Source of the DNA: Candidatus Skiveiella danica
GTDB taxonomy: Bacteria; Pseudomonadota; Gammaproteobacteria; Burkholderiales; Burkholderiaceae_C
Direction: 5' to 3'
Assembly (NCBI GenBank): GCA_016721925.1
Contig: JADKHE010000013.1
Span: 248,001 to 312,000, forward strand
DNA: 64,000 nucleotides
Shown here: piece after piece, positions 48,897 to 57,599 of the stretch
Position numbering within the stretch: position 1 is the stretch's first letter
Layout of the letters: the number at the start of each line of letters is the position of its first letter
Program-made: the position numbers and the translations under genes
The notes under the pieces: model-generated
Database searches by the model: none
Seen by the model: only the letters and a program-made list of their open reading frames with translations
What the model was told of the DNA's origin: nothing

Positions 48897-49489
48897 CTGT
48901 ATAATACCAAACAAGCGATGGAGAGATGGGATCAGCGTCAAATGACGCGAAGTTTGCCTATTTCGTTGGGTTGAAAGGTCGATTTCTGTCCTTTTCCCAG
49001 TCCTTCGCCTCTGATTTTTCTTAGTTAGAATCACTTCCGGACCTCCCTCAGCAACGTTTGCCAGATCATATCCAAATTATGCAGCGGGAACGGAGCCGCA
49101 ATATTCGCGTTGATACTAGGAAGACGTCCCTGACAAATTCATTTCAAGCTCCGACCAATGCGAGAGGTGCCAACCGGAGTTGTGGACCCGGGGCGTGAAT
49201 CGCTAGCATGCGTGATCTGCCCCCAATTTTCATATCAATCATAATTCCGGAAGTCCGTGGTATGCAAGGTTAAGCATGGTCTGCAAAAGTCCGCCGGGTA
49301 ACGGCTCAATCTGAGACAGTCGAGCTGTGGGTAACCTCCTTGGAGGTGGTGTAAGTTTTTCTGGTCTCCGCGGCGCGAAGCCCGAAGCGCCTGGAGAGCA
49401 GTCGTTGGAATCCCAAATGGGGTGGCCATCGTGAGTCCGGATAAGGTTGAGGTGCGACCCACCAACCTGAATCCTTGAAGGAAATCACG
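48897..49489. other. 593-bp gene-free stretch with an IS end
   Basis: AT-rich sequence without a supportable gene. It contains the second IS5-type end (49270-49320) and, from about 49325, the leader of an IS256-type element. The rest shows nothing I can identify. Confidence 0.6.
49270..49320 (+). repeat. IS5-type left-end sequence, copy 2 (inverted)
   Basis: Inverted copy of 47204-47254 with 4 mismatches in 51 bp (contains AAAAGTCCGCCGGGT). The transposase that should follow it is absent; an IS256 fragment begins instead. Confidence 0.75.
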
Positions 49490-49759
49490 ATGACCAACGC
49501 CACTATCGCATTAACTTTGCTCGCCGAGAAGGGAGCAGACGTTGACATGCTGCGCCAGATGGTGCAGTTCACGGCCCAGCGCTTCATGAAACTCGACGTT
49601 GAGGCACGCCGCGGCGCCGGCTACGACGAGAAGAGCCCACAGCGCTTCAACAGCCACAACGGTGACCGCGAACGCGCCTGGGACACCCGCGCCGACATCC
49701 TGGCCCTAACGATCACCAAACTGCGCTCGGGCTATCGCTCCATGCACGCAAGTCTATGA
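49490..49759 (+). pseudogene. IS256-family transposase N-terminal fragment
   Basis: ATG 49490 'MTNATIALTLLAEKGADVDM' followed by 'LRQMVQFTAQRFMKLDVEAR', 'GAGYDEKSPQRFNSHNGDRE' and 'AWDTRADILALTITKLRSG', the first 80 or so residues of a roughly 400-aa IS256/mutator transposase. After that the sequence diverges and stops at 49759; the DDE catalytic domain is lost. Confidence 0.85.
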
Positions 49760-50596
49760 TTTACATAAGAAAAAAGCCGCGAGCAGTATACCCCTAGCGG
49801 CCTTTATCTTCACTATTGGTGGGCTGGGGTCAATTGAAAGATGCCTTAAAACCAGCATGAATTCTACGTTATCGCCCAAACAACACCGTCTTGTTCCCCG
49901 GTTCGCTCCCCGCTACCCACCGCTTGACTACCCACTAACTCGCCTATCTTACCTCTCATACCACCTGATGGAAGAGCCCCACATGGGGGGCAAGGGAAGA
50001 AATATTAACAACAGACCCCAGGGGGTGTTCCTGCATTTGGAGCGGTAACTGGGGGTACTGGAGGCGTACCCCGATGAAGAAAATCTCCAAAATCCGAATT
50101 CAAAGCGAAAAGAAATTTTTGAGGTTACCTTATCGGCTATGTATCGCTAGATATTAGCAATATGCGAGACTTACTATACCGTCTAAGAAGTACTCAATAC
50201 TTCTATTAGAACTATGAGAAGTTCTAATCTGACAGCTCACAACGTTTCATTGAGTCTGCATTGGCCTCGATGGTTTAAATCAAAAAAAATGCAATATTAG
50301 TGAACCTATCGGGTGTATATCGGTTCGTATAAATTACGTACTTGGGGCGATTGTGGTTTTTCTCTGAACAACGTATGCCCGTTTTTGGAGTGGAATCTAC
50401 TTCAGCAATGCAGCGATTGCCGTCGATGGCGGCGAAGAAATGGGTTTACGGTACCTGGCACGAAGCCGACATCGGCTCACCCGGCAGCGCGGTGGCATCA
50501 ATGACCGGTATCGAGGTGGCTGCTGTCATCCAGCGTGCCAGGCCAGTGCCCGCCTCCGGGTCAACCAACGGGCGACTGGACGATTCGAGGCTTGGA
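49760..50596. other. gene-poor AT-rich stretch with a terminator-like hairpin
   Basis: No gene is supported over about 840 bp. At 49776-49801 a stem GCCGC / GCGGC is flanked on the minus strand by TTTTTT, like a terminator, and the surrounding 50 bp resemble the segment at 51920-51972, including a shared TATTGGTGG. GTTCCCC motifs at 49893 resemble those near the integrase start. From about 50380 the composition returns to high GC, but no reading frame there has recognisable content. Confidence 0.5.
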
Positions 50597-51135
50597 TCAT
50601 GGTTTGGGGTCCTGCTTCTGTTGACGCATGATTTCCTCTTCGACCTCGCGTAGGCGGTCCTTGCCGAAGAACAGCTCGTCACCAATGAAAAAGCTGGGCG
50701 AACCGAAGGCGCCTCGGTCGTAGGATCGCTGGGTGTTTTCGAGTAACCGCGCCTTGACATCTGAGTCCTGCATTGCAGCGAGCAACCCCGTCGCGTCAAG
50801 GCCAGCCTTGTCCACTACCTCAAATATCACGCTGTCCTCGCCCATGTTGCGTTCCTGCTCCCACATCGCCACATAGATCGCTTCGACGTAGTGCTCGAAA
50901 CAGCCCAGTTTTTGCGCGGCAATGGCCCCGCGCATCACCTTCAGGGTGTTCACCGGGAAATGGGGGTTGCGCCGGAACCGCGTGAGCCCGTGGCGTTCGA
51001 TGAAGCGCCGCACCTCGAGCAAGTCGTAGGCCCGCTTTTTTGGAATGCCCGCGAATGCCTCGGCCGGAGACCGGTTGTTGGCGAGCTTGAAGAGGCCGCC
51101 GAGGAGGACAGGTACGTAACGGCGTGCGTCATGCG
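50597..51135 (-). pseudogene. 2-hydroxychromene-2-carboxylate isomerase / DsbA-like gene, 5' truncated
   Basis: The frame encodes 'RRYVPVLLGGLFKLANNRSP', 'RAYDLLEVRRFIERHGLTRF', 'NPHFPVNTLKVMRGAIAAQK' and 'DRGAFGSPSFFIGDELFFGK', the core of HCCA isomerase (a kappa-class GST / DsbA relative that acts in aromatic ring degradation). The first 35-40 residues of the family, including the catalytic N-terminal strand, are missing: the ATG that overlaps the preceding stop (51129-51131 region) leads into another frame. An internal TTG at 51022 could start a shorter product. The truncation point coincides with the hybrid ORF upstream. Confidence 0.8.
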
Positions 51136-51785
51136 GCAGCCTCTTGCATGGCGCTCAGGCGCTCGATCCGGACTGGCACGTACTTGTGCCAAGGCGTTCC
51201 TGCGAATGGGTCGCGGCTTGTCGTATCGGTGAGCTCGTTGAGCGACACGCCCTTGTGCACTGGCGTCCCGTCAGCCGCCGTGTAGTCGAGTCCGTGGCCG
51301 TTCGGCAGCGACACATGGCCTGGCTGCAGGTCGTCGCCCAGTTCGACTGCTGCGCGGGCGTTGCCCCGGCGCGTCGTCATGCTGACCCAATCGCCTTCCT
51401 TGCAACCGATCTTCCCAGCGTCGCCTGGGTGCATGCGCAGTGTGCCGAAGGTGCCTCGGCGGTGCCATGGCCGCGCTGTCTGCGCTGTCTGCGCTATAGG
51501 GGGTGCATGAGTTGGCGTTTTGATTGGAGCTTGTGTGGGGGGGGGTATACCCTCGGACTTTTGCAGCTTTGCCGCGTCACGCGCTTTTCTTGCCGCTGTT
51601 AGGGAAACGTCCGGATAGCTACCAAAAGCCATGCGACCCTCTTTGCCGTCAAAGTAGGTTTTCCAAAACCACCGCTTCGAGCCTGCCGGGCTCACTTCCA
51701 GATACAGCCCCCCGGCATCGGTAAACCGCGCCCGCTTCTTGTCCGGGGAACAAACTGCATTTCGGCATTGGGCATCGGTCAGCAT
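51129..51785 (-). CDS. hybrid ORF: P4-type integrase N-terminus joined to molybdopterin oxidoreductase C-terminus
   Basis: 218 aa. Residues 1-80 ('MLTDAQCRNAVCSPDKKRAR', 'GLYLEVSPAGSKRWFWKTYF', 'GSYPDVSLTAARKARDAAKL') are the arm-binding domain of a P4/DUF4102 tyrosine integrase. After a Pro/Thr/Ala-rich joint (about 81-110, coded partly by a G9 run at 51537-51545), residues 112-210 ('GTFGTLRMHPGDAGKIGCKE', 'LQPGHVSLPNGHGLDYTAAD') are the molybdopterin dinucleotide-binding C-terminal domain of a Mo-bisMGD oxidoreductase. The integrase catalytic domain and the rest of the oxidoreductase are absent. It looks like a deletion product that happens to be in frame; function is unlikely but expression is possible. 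Confidence 0.82.
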   Translation of the reverse strand: MLTDAQCRNAVCSPDKKRARFTDAGGLYLEVSPAGSKRWFWKTYFDGKEGRMAFGSYPDVSLTAARKARDAAKLQKSEGIPPPTQAPIKTPTHAPPIAQTAQTARPWHRRGTFGTLRMHPGDAGKIGCKEGDWVSMTTRRGNARAAVELGDDLQPGHVSLPNGHGLDYTAADGTPVHKGVSLNELTDTTSRDPFAGTPWHKYVPVRIERLSAMQEAAA

Positions 51786-51801
51786 CGGGGTTTCTCCAGT
51801 G

Positions 51802-51868
51802 AAAGCGGGGAACGACTGCGAAAAATGACCATTTGCCCCGGTCTGTTCCCCGGCATGTTCCCCGCTTT
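51802..51868. repeat. GGGGAAC inverted repeats upstream of the integrase start
   Basis: AAAGCGGGGAAC (51802-51813) and its perfect complement GTTCCCCGCTTT (51857-51868) face each other over 43 bp, with a further GTTCCCC at 51845 and GGGGAAC at 51745 inside the ORF. Repeats in this position are expected for integrase arm-type or excisionase sites. Confidence 0.5.
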
Positions 51869-51936
51869 TGGTTTGGCTGTCAATAGCCCCCGTTAGTCCT
51901 CAATGCTTCATAAGTAGTTGATTTTACAAATAAAAA

Positions 51937-51962
51937 GCCGCTAGGTGGTGATTCCTAGCGGC
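51937..51962 (-). terminator. terminator-like hairpin downstream of the RES/Xre operon
   Basis: A perfect 9-bp stem GCCGCTAGG / CCTAGCGGC with an 8-nt loop; on the minus strand it is followed by TTTTTA. It lies about 190 nt beyond the RES toxin stop and could end that transcript. The rest of the 370-bp gap 51786-52155 holds the GGGGAAC repeats and no gene. Confidence 0.65.
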
Positions 51963-52155
51963 CCTTAAACAGAGTATTGGTGGTGTAGTGCGGACCCGGG
52001 TTCAAACTCGGTCTCCCAACAGGTGAGGAAGGTTTCGGGTGTTTGTCCCCTATTTGCGGAGATTGTCCTTTTCGGATTATGAAAAAGTTAATTGGCCGTG
52101 AATAGCACCGCGCCAGCCTCGCAAGAGGTACGGCCTGCCATCGGCTTTCATGCCT

Positions 52156-53118
52156 TCATCGCCTAAAGCTTGGTGGGAGGATGTGCCAGCCGGCCAAGTC
52201 GCCCGCGGAGTTATCGTCAAGACGCGTGTGCCTCACCTCCGGCGGAGCCTTGTCCACTAACTCAACATAGGCCTGTCCAGACAACTGGTCCGGGAAGACC
52301 GCAAGGCACTTGCCTGGGCCCATCGTGGATTTGTACAAAATCGCCTCAAACCCGGCGACCCGAATAAGCTCCGCCAAGATATGGCTACGGGCTGGCAACC
52401 CGAACTGTACGGGAAGAACTCGCCAGTTGTGCTTCAACACAGCGTCGTAGAGACCCCTGCCACTTTGGATCATTGAAAGATCACCCGGTTTCATACGGAG
52501 CTTCTTCTTTAAAGTTTTCGCCCGCTCCGGAAGTTTGATTTTCTTAAGCACCTTTGCTACGGCCTCAAGGTGCCGAGGCAAGGTCATATCAAAGACTCGC
52601 TCAATGCGCCCTTGCAGAAGCACAGTGGTATGGCTCCTTCCATGCTCAAGGGCCAACTCTTCAGGCTTCAACCCATCAATCGCCTGCGATGATTTGAGCT
52701 GAAATTTTTCCCGATAGGCAGTTTCGTAGTCCTCCGCAATGTACAGGGCTGGCCAAGGATTAAGTGTGCCCGGATCCAAATCCATCCCTGCATTGAATCG
52801 AGCACCATATCCCGTCAGGCTGCCAGCGCTCGACAGAGGCATATTCGTAAACTGGTAATCGACGATTCGCACCCACCCCTGAATTACAAGCGGATTTGTC
52901 TGGTGCTGCTGGAGCGCAGCGATCAACTCGGGACGCAAGCGGCGTCGTTCAGGCTCCAAGGCGAAGTACAAATTCGCCTCCAACTCATCCAAGTCGTTCG
53001 ACAGAGCGGTCCAACGATCAATCGACTCGCTGCTGAAACGATCCAGTTCACGTATTCCGATCGGCTCTTGCGGGGCCGTTCGCGCCGCAGGAATGACGAG
53101 TTTTCTAGGCTTTGGCAA
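52156..53118 (-). CDS. RES-domain toxin (NAD+-targeting family)
   Basis: 320 aa from a TTG start at 53118. The RES domain shows the conserved Arg in 'SLTGYGARFNAG', Glu in 'EDYETAYREKF' and Ser in 'FEAILYKSTMGPGKCLAVFP'. Characterised RES toxins degrade NAD+ (as MbcT and Res of other bacteria). This protein is longer than the usual 150-230 aa, with an extra N-terminal region of about 90 residues and a middle helical insert ('VAKVLKKIKLPERAKTLKKK'). The gene follows a DUF2384 antitoxin by 14 nt, the usual antitoxin-first order, so the pair forms a type II toxin-antitoxin module. Confidence 0.85.
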   Translation of the reverse strand: MPKPRKLVIPAARTAPQEPIGIRELDRFSSESIDRWTALSNDLDELEANLYFALEPERRRLRPELIAALQQHQTNPLVIQGWVRIVDYQFTNMPLSSAGSLTGYGARFNAGMDLDPGTLNPWPALYIAEDYETAYREKFQLKSSQAIDGLKPEELALEHGRSHTTVLLQGRIERVFDMTLPRHLEAVAKVLKKIKLPERAKTLKKKLRMKPGDLSMIQSGRGLYDAVLKHNWRVLPVQFGLPARSHILAELIRVAGFEAILYKSTMGPGKCLAVFPDQLSGQAYVELVDKAPPEVRHTRLDDNSAGDLAGWHILPPSFRR

Positions 53119-53132
53119 CTCGACTAGTCCAA

Positions 53133-53567
53133 TCAGGCCATTTCCGGCTCTTGAACATGGGTTCGATTTTTATCAAGCACCGCATTAATGATGAATTTTC
53201 GCAACCGCTCGAAGCGCCCCAAACGGATCATGTCTCTAGGGGACACATCACCCAACATCGGATTGCGAGCCCTAAACCAGGTCACCGTCTTATCGGTGTC
53301 CCCATCAAAGAATTTGGCCACCATGTTGATGGTGATGGCAATTTCCTCCAAACGCTCGCGCATCGGCTCTGGAATGGAATCGTCGTAGCGAACCGACTTC
53401 AGCGAGACTGAGGCCAGCTTCGAAACATCTTCGCGTTTAAGCCCCAGGACCTCAGGCACGACCTTTGGTTGAAAGGAATTGCCAACCCCGAAGTGAAAAT
53501 AGTCTTCAGGAACACTGTCAAACAAACTGAAGCCTGCGGTCGACTGGGCACTCACCATAGGAACCAT
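53133..53567 (-). CDS. Xre/MbcA/ParS-type antitoxin (DUF2384)
   Basis: 144 aa from ATG 53567 (site AAGAGG, 5-nt spacing); an upstream in-frame GTG at 53618 has no such site. The N-terminal half has an Xre-like helix-turn-helix region ('PEVLGLKREDVSKLASVSLK'), and the C-terminal half is the DUF2384 toxin-binding domain ('FFDGDTDKTVTWFRARNPML', 'GDVSPRDMIRLGRFERLRKF'). It should neutralise the RES toxin encoded next and repress its own promoter. Confidence 0.88.
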   Translation of the reverse strand: MVPMVSAQSTAGFSLFDSVPEDYFHFGVGNSFQPKVVPEVLGLKREDVSKLASVSLKSVRYDDSIPEPMRERLEEIAITINMVAKFFDGDTDKTVTWFRARNPMLGDVSPRDMIRLGRFERLRKFIINAVLDKNRTHVQEPEMA

Positions 53568-53731
53568 ATAAGCCTCTTGCCACAAAAAAAAGTCGTCATA
53601 GAACCACAAAAGAGACACATTTTAACCAACTATTGCCCATCATCTTAACGGTCTGCCAAAGACCACGCAACAGACGCGCGCGCACCAGTCACACAACGAC
53701 TCCCATACCCCTTTTTGTATGGAGAATTCTG

Positions 53732-54193
53732 ATGACGACCAAGATCTGCGCCTGCTGCGGACAACCCTTTCAGCCCCGCCCACAGGTCCACAACCAAACC
53801 TATTGCTCGTCCCCGGCCTGCCAACGCGCTCGACGCCAAGCCTGGCAGCGCAAGAAGCTTCAAGACGACCCTTTCTACCGAGAGAACCTCCAGGATGCAC
53901 AGCGTGCCTGGCGCGACCGAAACCCAGACTACTCGCGTCGGTACCGAGCAACGAATCCGGCGTATGCCGAGAGAAACCGACAACAACAGCGCTCAAAGCC
54001 AAATCCCGCGCATGAATTCGACCCTGCAACGGCGAACGTGTCAACGAGGCCTGATGGACTTCCCGCTGGAATCTATCGAATCAGACCCATTCAGGTGAAG
54101 GGCCCTGCAAAGATGGACGCGTGGATTGTGGAGATTTCCCCTGTGTGCGCCGAGTGCCCTTGCAAAACAGACGTTTGCAAAGATAGGACGTGA
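53732..54193 (+). CDS. hypothetical protein with N-terminal zinc-ribbon-like cysteines
   Basis: 153 aa from ATG 53732 (GGAG site). It starts 'MTTKICACCGQPFQPRPQ', and CACC plus 'YCSSPACQRARRQAWQRK' form a Cys4 cluster likely to bind zinc, then a very basic, Arg/Gln/Tyr-rich middle ('DYSRRYRATNPAYAERNRQ'), and a C-terminal part with further cysteines ('PVCAECPCKTDVCKD'). It looks like a small nucleic-acid-binding protein. It is the first gene of the recombinase module (61 nt before the recombinase) and is divergent from the toxin-antitoxin pair. Confidence 0.75.
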   Translation: MTTKICACCGQPFQPRPQVHNQTYCSSPACQRARRQAWQRKKLQDDPFYRENLQDAQRAWRDRNPDYSRRYRATNPAYAERNRQQQRSKPNPAHEFDPATANVSTRPDGLPAGIYRIRPIQVKGPAKMDAWIVEISPVCAECPCKTDVCKDRT

Positions 54194-54254
54194 TCGCCAA
54201 TTGGCCCACGAGCATTTACCGTACGGCCCAACTGAACAGCATGCGATCCGGTCT

Positions 54255-55820
54255 ATGTCTACCGATGTGCCAAAAGATGATGCGTTGGATCGGCCGGCCA
54301 ACTTCCGGGCTGCCGAGTACGTCCGGATGTCGACCGAACACCAGCAGTACTCCACCGAAAACCAGGCCGACAAGATCCGTGAGTACGCTGCGCACCGCGG
54401 CGTTGAGATCGTACGCACCTATGCGGATGAGGGCAAAAGTGGCCTGAACATTGGCGGGCGCCTGGCCCTGCAGCAACTGATCAAGGACGTGGAAGCCGGT
54501 CCGGTCGATTTTCAAATGATCCTGGTGTACGACGTCAGCCGCTGGGGGCGCTTCCAGGATGCCGACGAAAGCGCCTATTACGAGTACATCTGTCGTCGCG
54601 CCGGCATCCAAGTGACCTACTGCGCCGAGCAGTTCGAAAACGATGGCTCCCCCGTCTCAACAATAGTCAAAGGCGTCAAGCGTGCCATGGCCGGTGAGTA
54701 CAGCCGGGAACTGTCAGCCAAGGTCTTTGCAGGTCAATGCCGTCTGATTGAACTGGGCTACCGTCAAGGGGGCCCCGCTGGCTTTGGGCTGCGCCGGGTC
54801 TTGATCGACCAGACTGGGTCCGTCAAAAGTGAACTGGTACGCGGTGAGCACAAGAGCCTGCAAACGGATCGGGTCATTTTGATGCCAGGGCCGGAGCCGG
54901 AAGTCGAAACGGTCAATCAGATCTACCGTTGGTTCATTGATGAAGGCGTGCCTGAATTCCAAATCGCAGCCCGCCTCAATAACCAGGGGGTCCGCACCGA
55001 CCTGGATCGTGACTGGACGCGTGCCACGGTGCGCGAAGTACTGAGCAATGAAAAATACGTCGGCAACAACGTCTACAACCGTATCTCCTTCAAACTAAAA
55101 AAGCATCGCATCGTCAACCAGCCAGAGATGTGGATCAAGAAGGAAGGCGCGTTCGAGGCCATTGTGTCGCCTGAAGTTTTTTACATGGCGCAGGGCATTA
55201 TCCGAGCAAGGGCTCACCGGTTCAGCAACGAGGAGTTGATCGAAAAGCTGCGCAAGCTCTACCAGCACCGAGGCTTCCTGTCGGGCCTGATCATCGACGA
55301 GACGGAAGACATGCCCTCAGCCGCGGCATACATCCACCGCTTCGGAAGCCTGATCCGGGCCTACGAAGCCGTTGGCTTCACGCCGGACCGTGACTACCAG
55401 TTTCTGGAGGTCAACAAGTTCCTGCGCAAGCTTCACCCGGAAATCATCAATCACACCGAACGCGCAATCGCCAATCTCGGCGGCTCCATCGTGCGTGATC
55501 CCGCCACGGATCTCTTGCGAGTGAACCAGGAGTTCAGCATTTCGATCGTGCTGGCACGTTGCCAGACCCATGACAACGGGCGCCATCGATGGAAGGTCCG
55601 CTTTGACACCAGTCTGGCCCCTGACATAACGGTCGCGGTTCGGCTGGATCAACCCAATACGGCTCCTCTAGACTACTACCTGCTGCCGCGCCTGGACTTT
55701 GGCCTGCCACGCATACATTTGGCGGAGCACAACAGCATTGAGTTTGAGAGTTACCGCTTTGAAAGCCTGGACTATCTGTACGGCATGGCAGAGCGCACCC
55801 GGGTCAGGAGGGCGGCATGA
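54255..55820 (+). CDS. large serine recombinase
   Basis: 521 aa from ATG 54255. The resolvase catalytic domain shows nucleophile Ser26 in 'EYVRMSTEHQQYSTENQ' and 'MILVYDVSRWGRFQDADES' with the conserved arginine; the Recombinase domain follows ('IYRWFIDEGVPEFQIAARLN', 'ATVREVLSNEKYVGNNVYNR'). The last 170 residues have no zinc ribbon or coiled coil of the phage-integrase type but helical repeats ('FLRKLHPEIINHTERAIANL'), so this is not a standard phage integrase. Its stop overlaps the start of the first ParB-like gene (ATGA), giving a coupled operon of recombinase plus two partition-like proteins. Confidence 0.92.
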   Translation: MSTDVPKDDALDRPANFRAAEYVRMSTEHQQYSTENQADKIREYAAHRGVEIVRTYADEGKSGLNIGGRLALQQLIKDVEAGPVDFQMILVYDVSRWGRFQDADESAYYEYICRRAGIQVTYCAEQFENDGSPVSTIVKGVKRAMAGEYSRELSAKVFAGQCRLIELGYRQGGPAGFGLRRVLIDQTGSVKSELVRGEHKSLQTDRVILMPGPEPEVETVNQIYRWFIDEGVPEFQIAARLNNQGVRTDLDRDWTRATVREVLSNEKYVGNNVYNRISFKLKKHRIVNQPEMWIKKEGAFEAIVSPEVFYMAQGIIRARAHRFSNEELIEKLRKLYQHRGFLSGLIIDETEDMPSAAAYIHRFGSLIRAYEAVGFTPDRDYQFLEVNKFLRKLHPEIINHTERAIANLGGSIVRDPATDLLRVNQEFSISIVLARCQTHDNGRHRWKVRFDTSLAPDITVAVRLDQPNTAPLDYYLLPRLDFGLPRIHLAEHNSIEFESYRFESLDYLYGMAERTRVRRAA

Positions 55821-56718
55821 TCAAAGAGCATCCGTCCAGCAATCTCCAGATGATTCCGATCGACAAGATCGAAGTCCTCAATCCGCGCGACCGCAACGGC
55901 CGCATCTTCGATGACATCGTCGGCAACATCAAGAACATTGGATTAAAAAAGCCCATCACGGTCACGCCGCGCAAATACTCCGACGGTGAGGAAAGATTCT
56001 TACTGATCTGCGGAGAAGGTCGACTCAAGGCCTTCAAGTCCTTGGGCGAAACCACGATCCCTGCCATGGTCGTTAGGGTCAGCGACGAAGATGCCTTCAT
56101 CATGAGCCTGGCCGAAAACATCGCCCGCCGCCAGGGGCGCACCCTGGAGTTGCTTGCAGGCATCGAACAGTTGCGCGATCAGGGCTACGACAAAAAGCAA
56201 TCGCCCAGAAGACGGGTCTTGGTCAGGACTACATTCATGGCATCCTGCAGTTGCTAAAAAACGGCGAGGAGCGACTGCTGATTGCTGTTGAAAGTGGTCG
56301 TATCCCACTCAACGCCGCCCTGACCATCGCAGGTGCAGGCAACAATGACAAGGATATACAGGCGGCCTTGCAAGAGGCCTATGAGAATGGTCAGTTGCGC
56401 GGCAACCACCTGATCCAGGCCCGCAAGGTCATCGAAAAGCGTCGGTCTCTGGGTCGAACCATTGCGAGGGGGGCACCGCGCAAAGTTCCGGATGTGACGT
56501 CCTCCAGCCTGATCCGAACGTACCAGCACGAGGTCGAACGGCAAAAGCTGATGGTCAAAAAGACGGAATTCGCGCAGCAGCGATTGCTGTTTGTGGCTGA
56601 AGCAATGCGCCAACTCATGGCCAATGAAAACTTCACCAACCTGCTGCGCGCCGAGGGGCTCGACAGCTTGCCGAAATACATTGCCGAACGCGTCTGGCCC
56701 GCAGGCAGCGCCTCATGA
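55817..56718 (+). pseudogene. ParB/RepB-like partition protein gene with 1-nt frameshift
   Basis: Begins 'MIKEHPSSNLQMIPIDKIEV', with the ParB-box residues 'CGEGRLKAFKSLG' and 'SLAENIARRQGRTLE'. The frame breaks near 56199 (one A missing): adding it gives 'DKKQIAQKTGLGQDYIHGIL', a helix-turn-helix, joined to 'LLKNGEERLLIAVESGRIPL' and the RepB C-terminal domain. The repaired protein has 300 aa. ParB proteins bind centromere-like sites; here there is no ParA gene. The shift is probably a sequencing deletion. Its 3' end overlaps the next gene (ATGA). Confidence 0.85.
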
Positions 56719-57596
56719 CGCAAAGCAAACTGGGATTTATCCCTGACCCCATCACCGTTGCTTTCGACAAACTGTTGCCATCTCGCAAGGCCCCCGACGG
56801 ACTCATAAGTTCTCGGAAGTTCAAGCAAATCATTTCGTCCATTGATGCCATTGGACTGATTGAACCTTTGACGATCGCCAAAGCGGACAAGACCAGCAGC
56901 ATGCACCTGCTGCTGGATGGGCACATCCGAATGTTTGCCATGCAGGAATTGGGCTTCACTGACGCTCCTTGCCTGATCGCCAAAGACGACGAGAGTTACA
57001 CCTACAACAACCGCATCAACCGACTGTCGACCATCCAAGAACATTTCATGATCCGGCGGGCGGTCGACCGTGGCGTCACACCGACTCGGTTGGCGAAATC
57101 ATTGGAGCTGGATCTCGAGCACATCACCAAGAAGATCAACCTGCTGGACGGGATCTGTGCCGAGGCTGTTCGACTGCTCAGGGACAAGCATTTTTCAGCC
57201 AACCTGAGTCCGGTACTGCGAAAGCTGAAGCCGACGCGCCAGGTTGAGTGCGTCGAATTGATGGTGGCTACCAACAACATCACCGTGTCCTACGCCCAGG
57301 CGCTGCTGGCGGCGACGACAGCCAACATGCTGGTCAACGAGGGGGCCCCCAAGAAAGTCAAAGGTGTCACCGCCGATCAAATGGCGAAGATGGAGCGCGA
57401 AATGGCTAACCTGGAGAGTCAGTTCAAACTAGTCGAGCAGTCTTATGGGCAGGACGTCCTCAATTTGGTTCTTGCCAGGGGTTATTTGACAAAACTGCTG
57501 GACAACGAAGCCGTGATCCGCTTTTTGTCCCAGAACAACCCGGACATCCTGCGCGAGTTCTCAGGCATCGTCCAGGCGACGTCACTTGACAAATAG
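56715..57596 (+). CDS. second ParB/RepB-like protein
   Basis: 293 aa. The ParB-like N-domain is diverged ('LLDGHIRMFAMQELGF' in place of GERR, 'INRLSTIQEHFMIRRAVDRG' in place of ENxxR), followed by a helix-turn-helix ('TPTRLAKSLELDLEHITKKI') and a RepB-type C-domain ('NNITVSYAQALLAATTANML'). It is translationally coupled to the previous gene. The loss of canonical CTP-binding residues suggests it does not slide on DNA like ParB but acts as a paired accessory, perhaps a heterodimer with its neighbour. Confidence 0.88.
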   Translation: MTQSKLGFIPDPITVAFDKLLPSRKAPDGLISSRKFKQIISSIDAIGLIEPLTIAKADKTSSMHLLLDGHIRMFAMQELGFTDAPCLIAKDDESYTYNNRINRLSTIQEHFMIRRAVDRGVTPTRLAKSLELDLEHITKKINLLDGICAEAVRLLRDKHFSANLSPVLRKLKPTRQVECVELMVATNNITVSYAQALLAATTANMLVNEGAPKKVKGVTADQMAKMEREMANLESQFKLVEQSYGQDVLNLVLARGYLTKLLDNEAVIRFLSQNNPDILREFSGIVQATSLDK

Positions 57597-57599
57597 TGA

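Noticed and set aside
51971..52012. A tRNA-like T-arm (GGGTTCAAACTC) with TGGTGG nearby
   Set aside because: The stem does not pair properly, and no acceptor, D-arm or anticodon arm can be formed on either strand.
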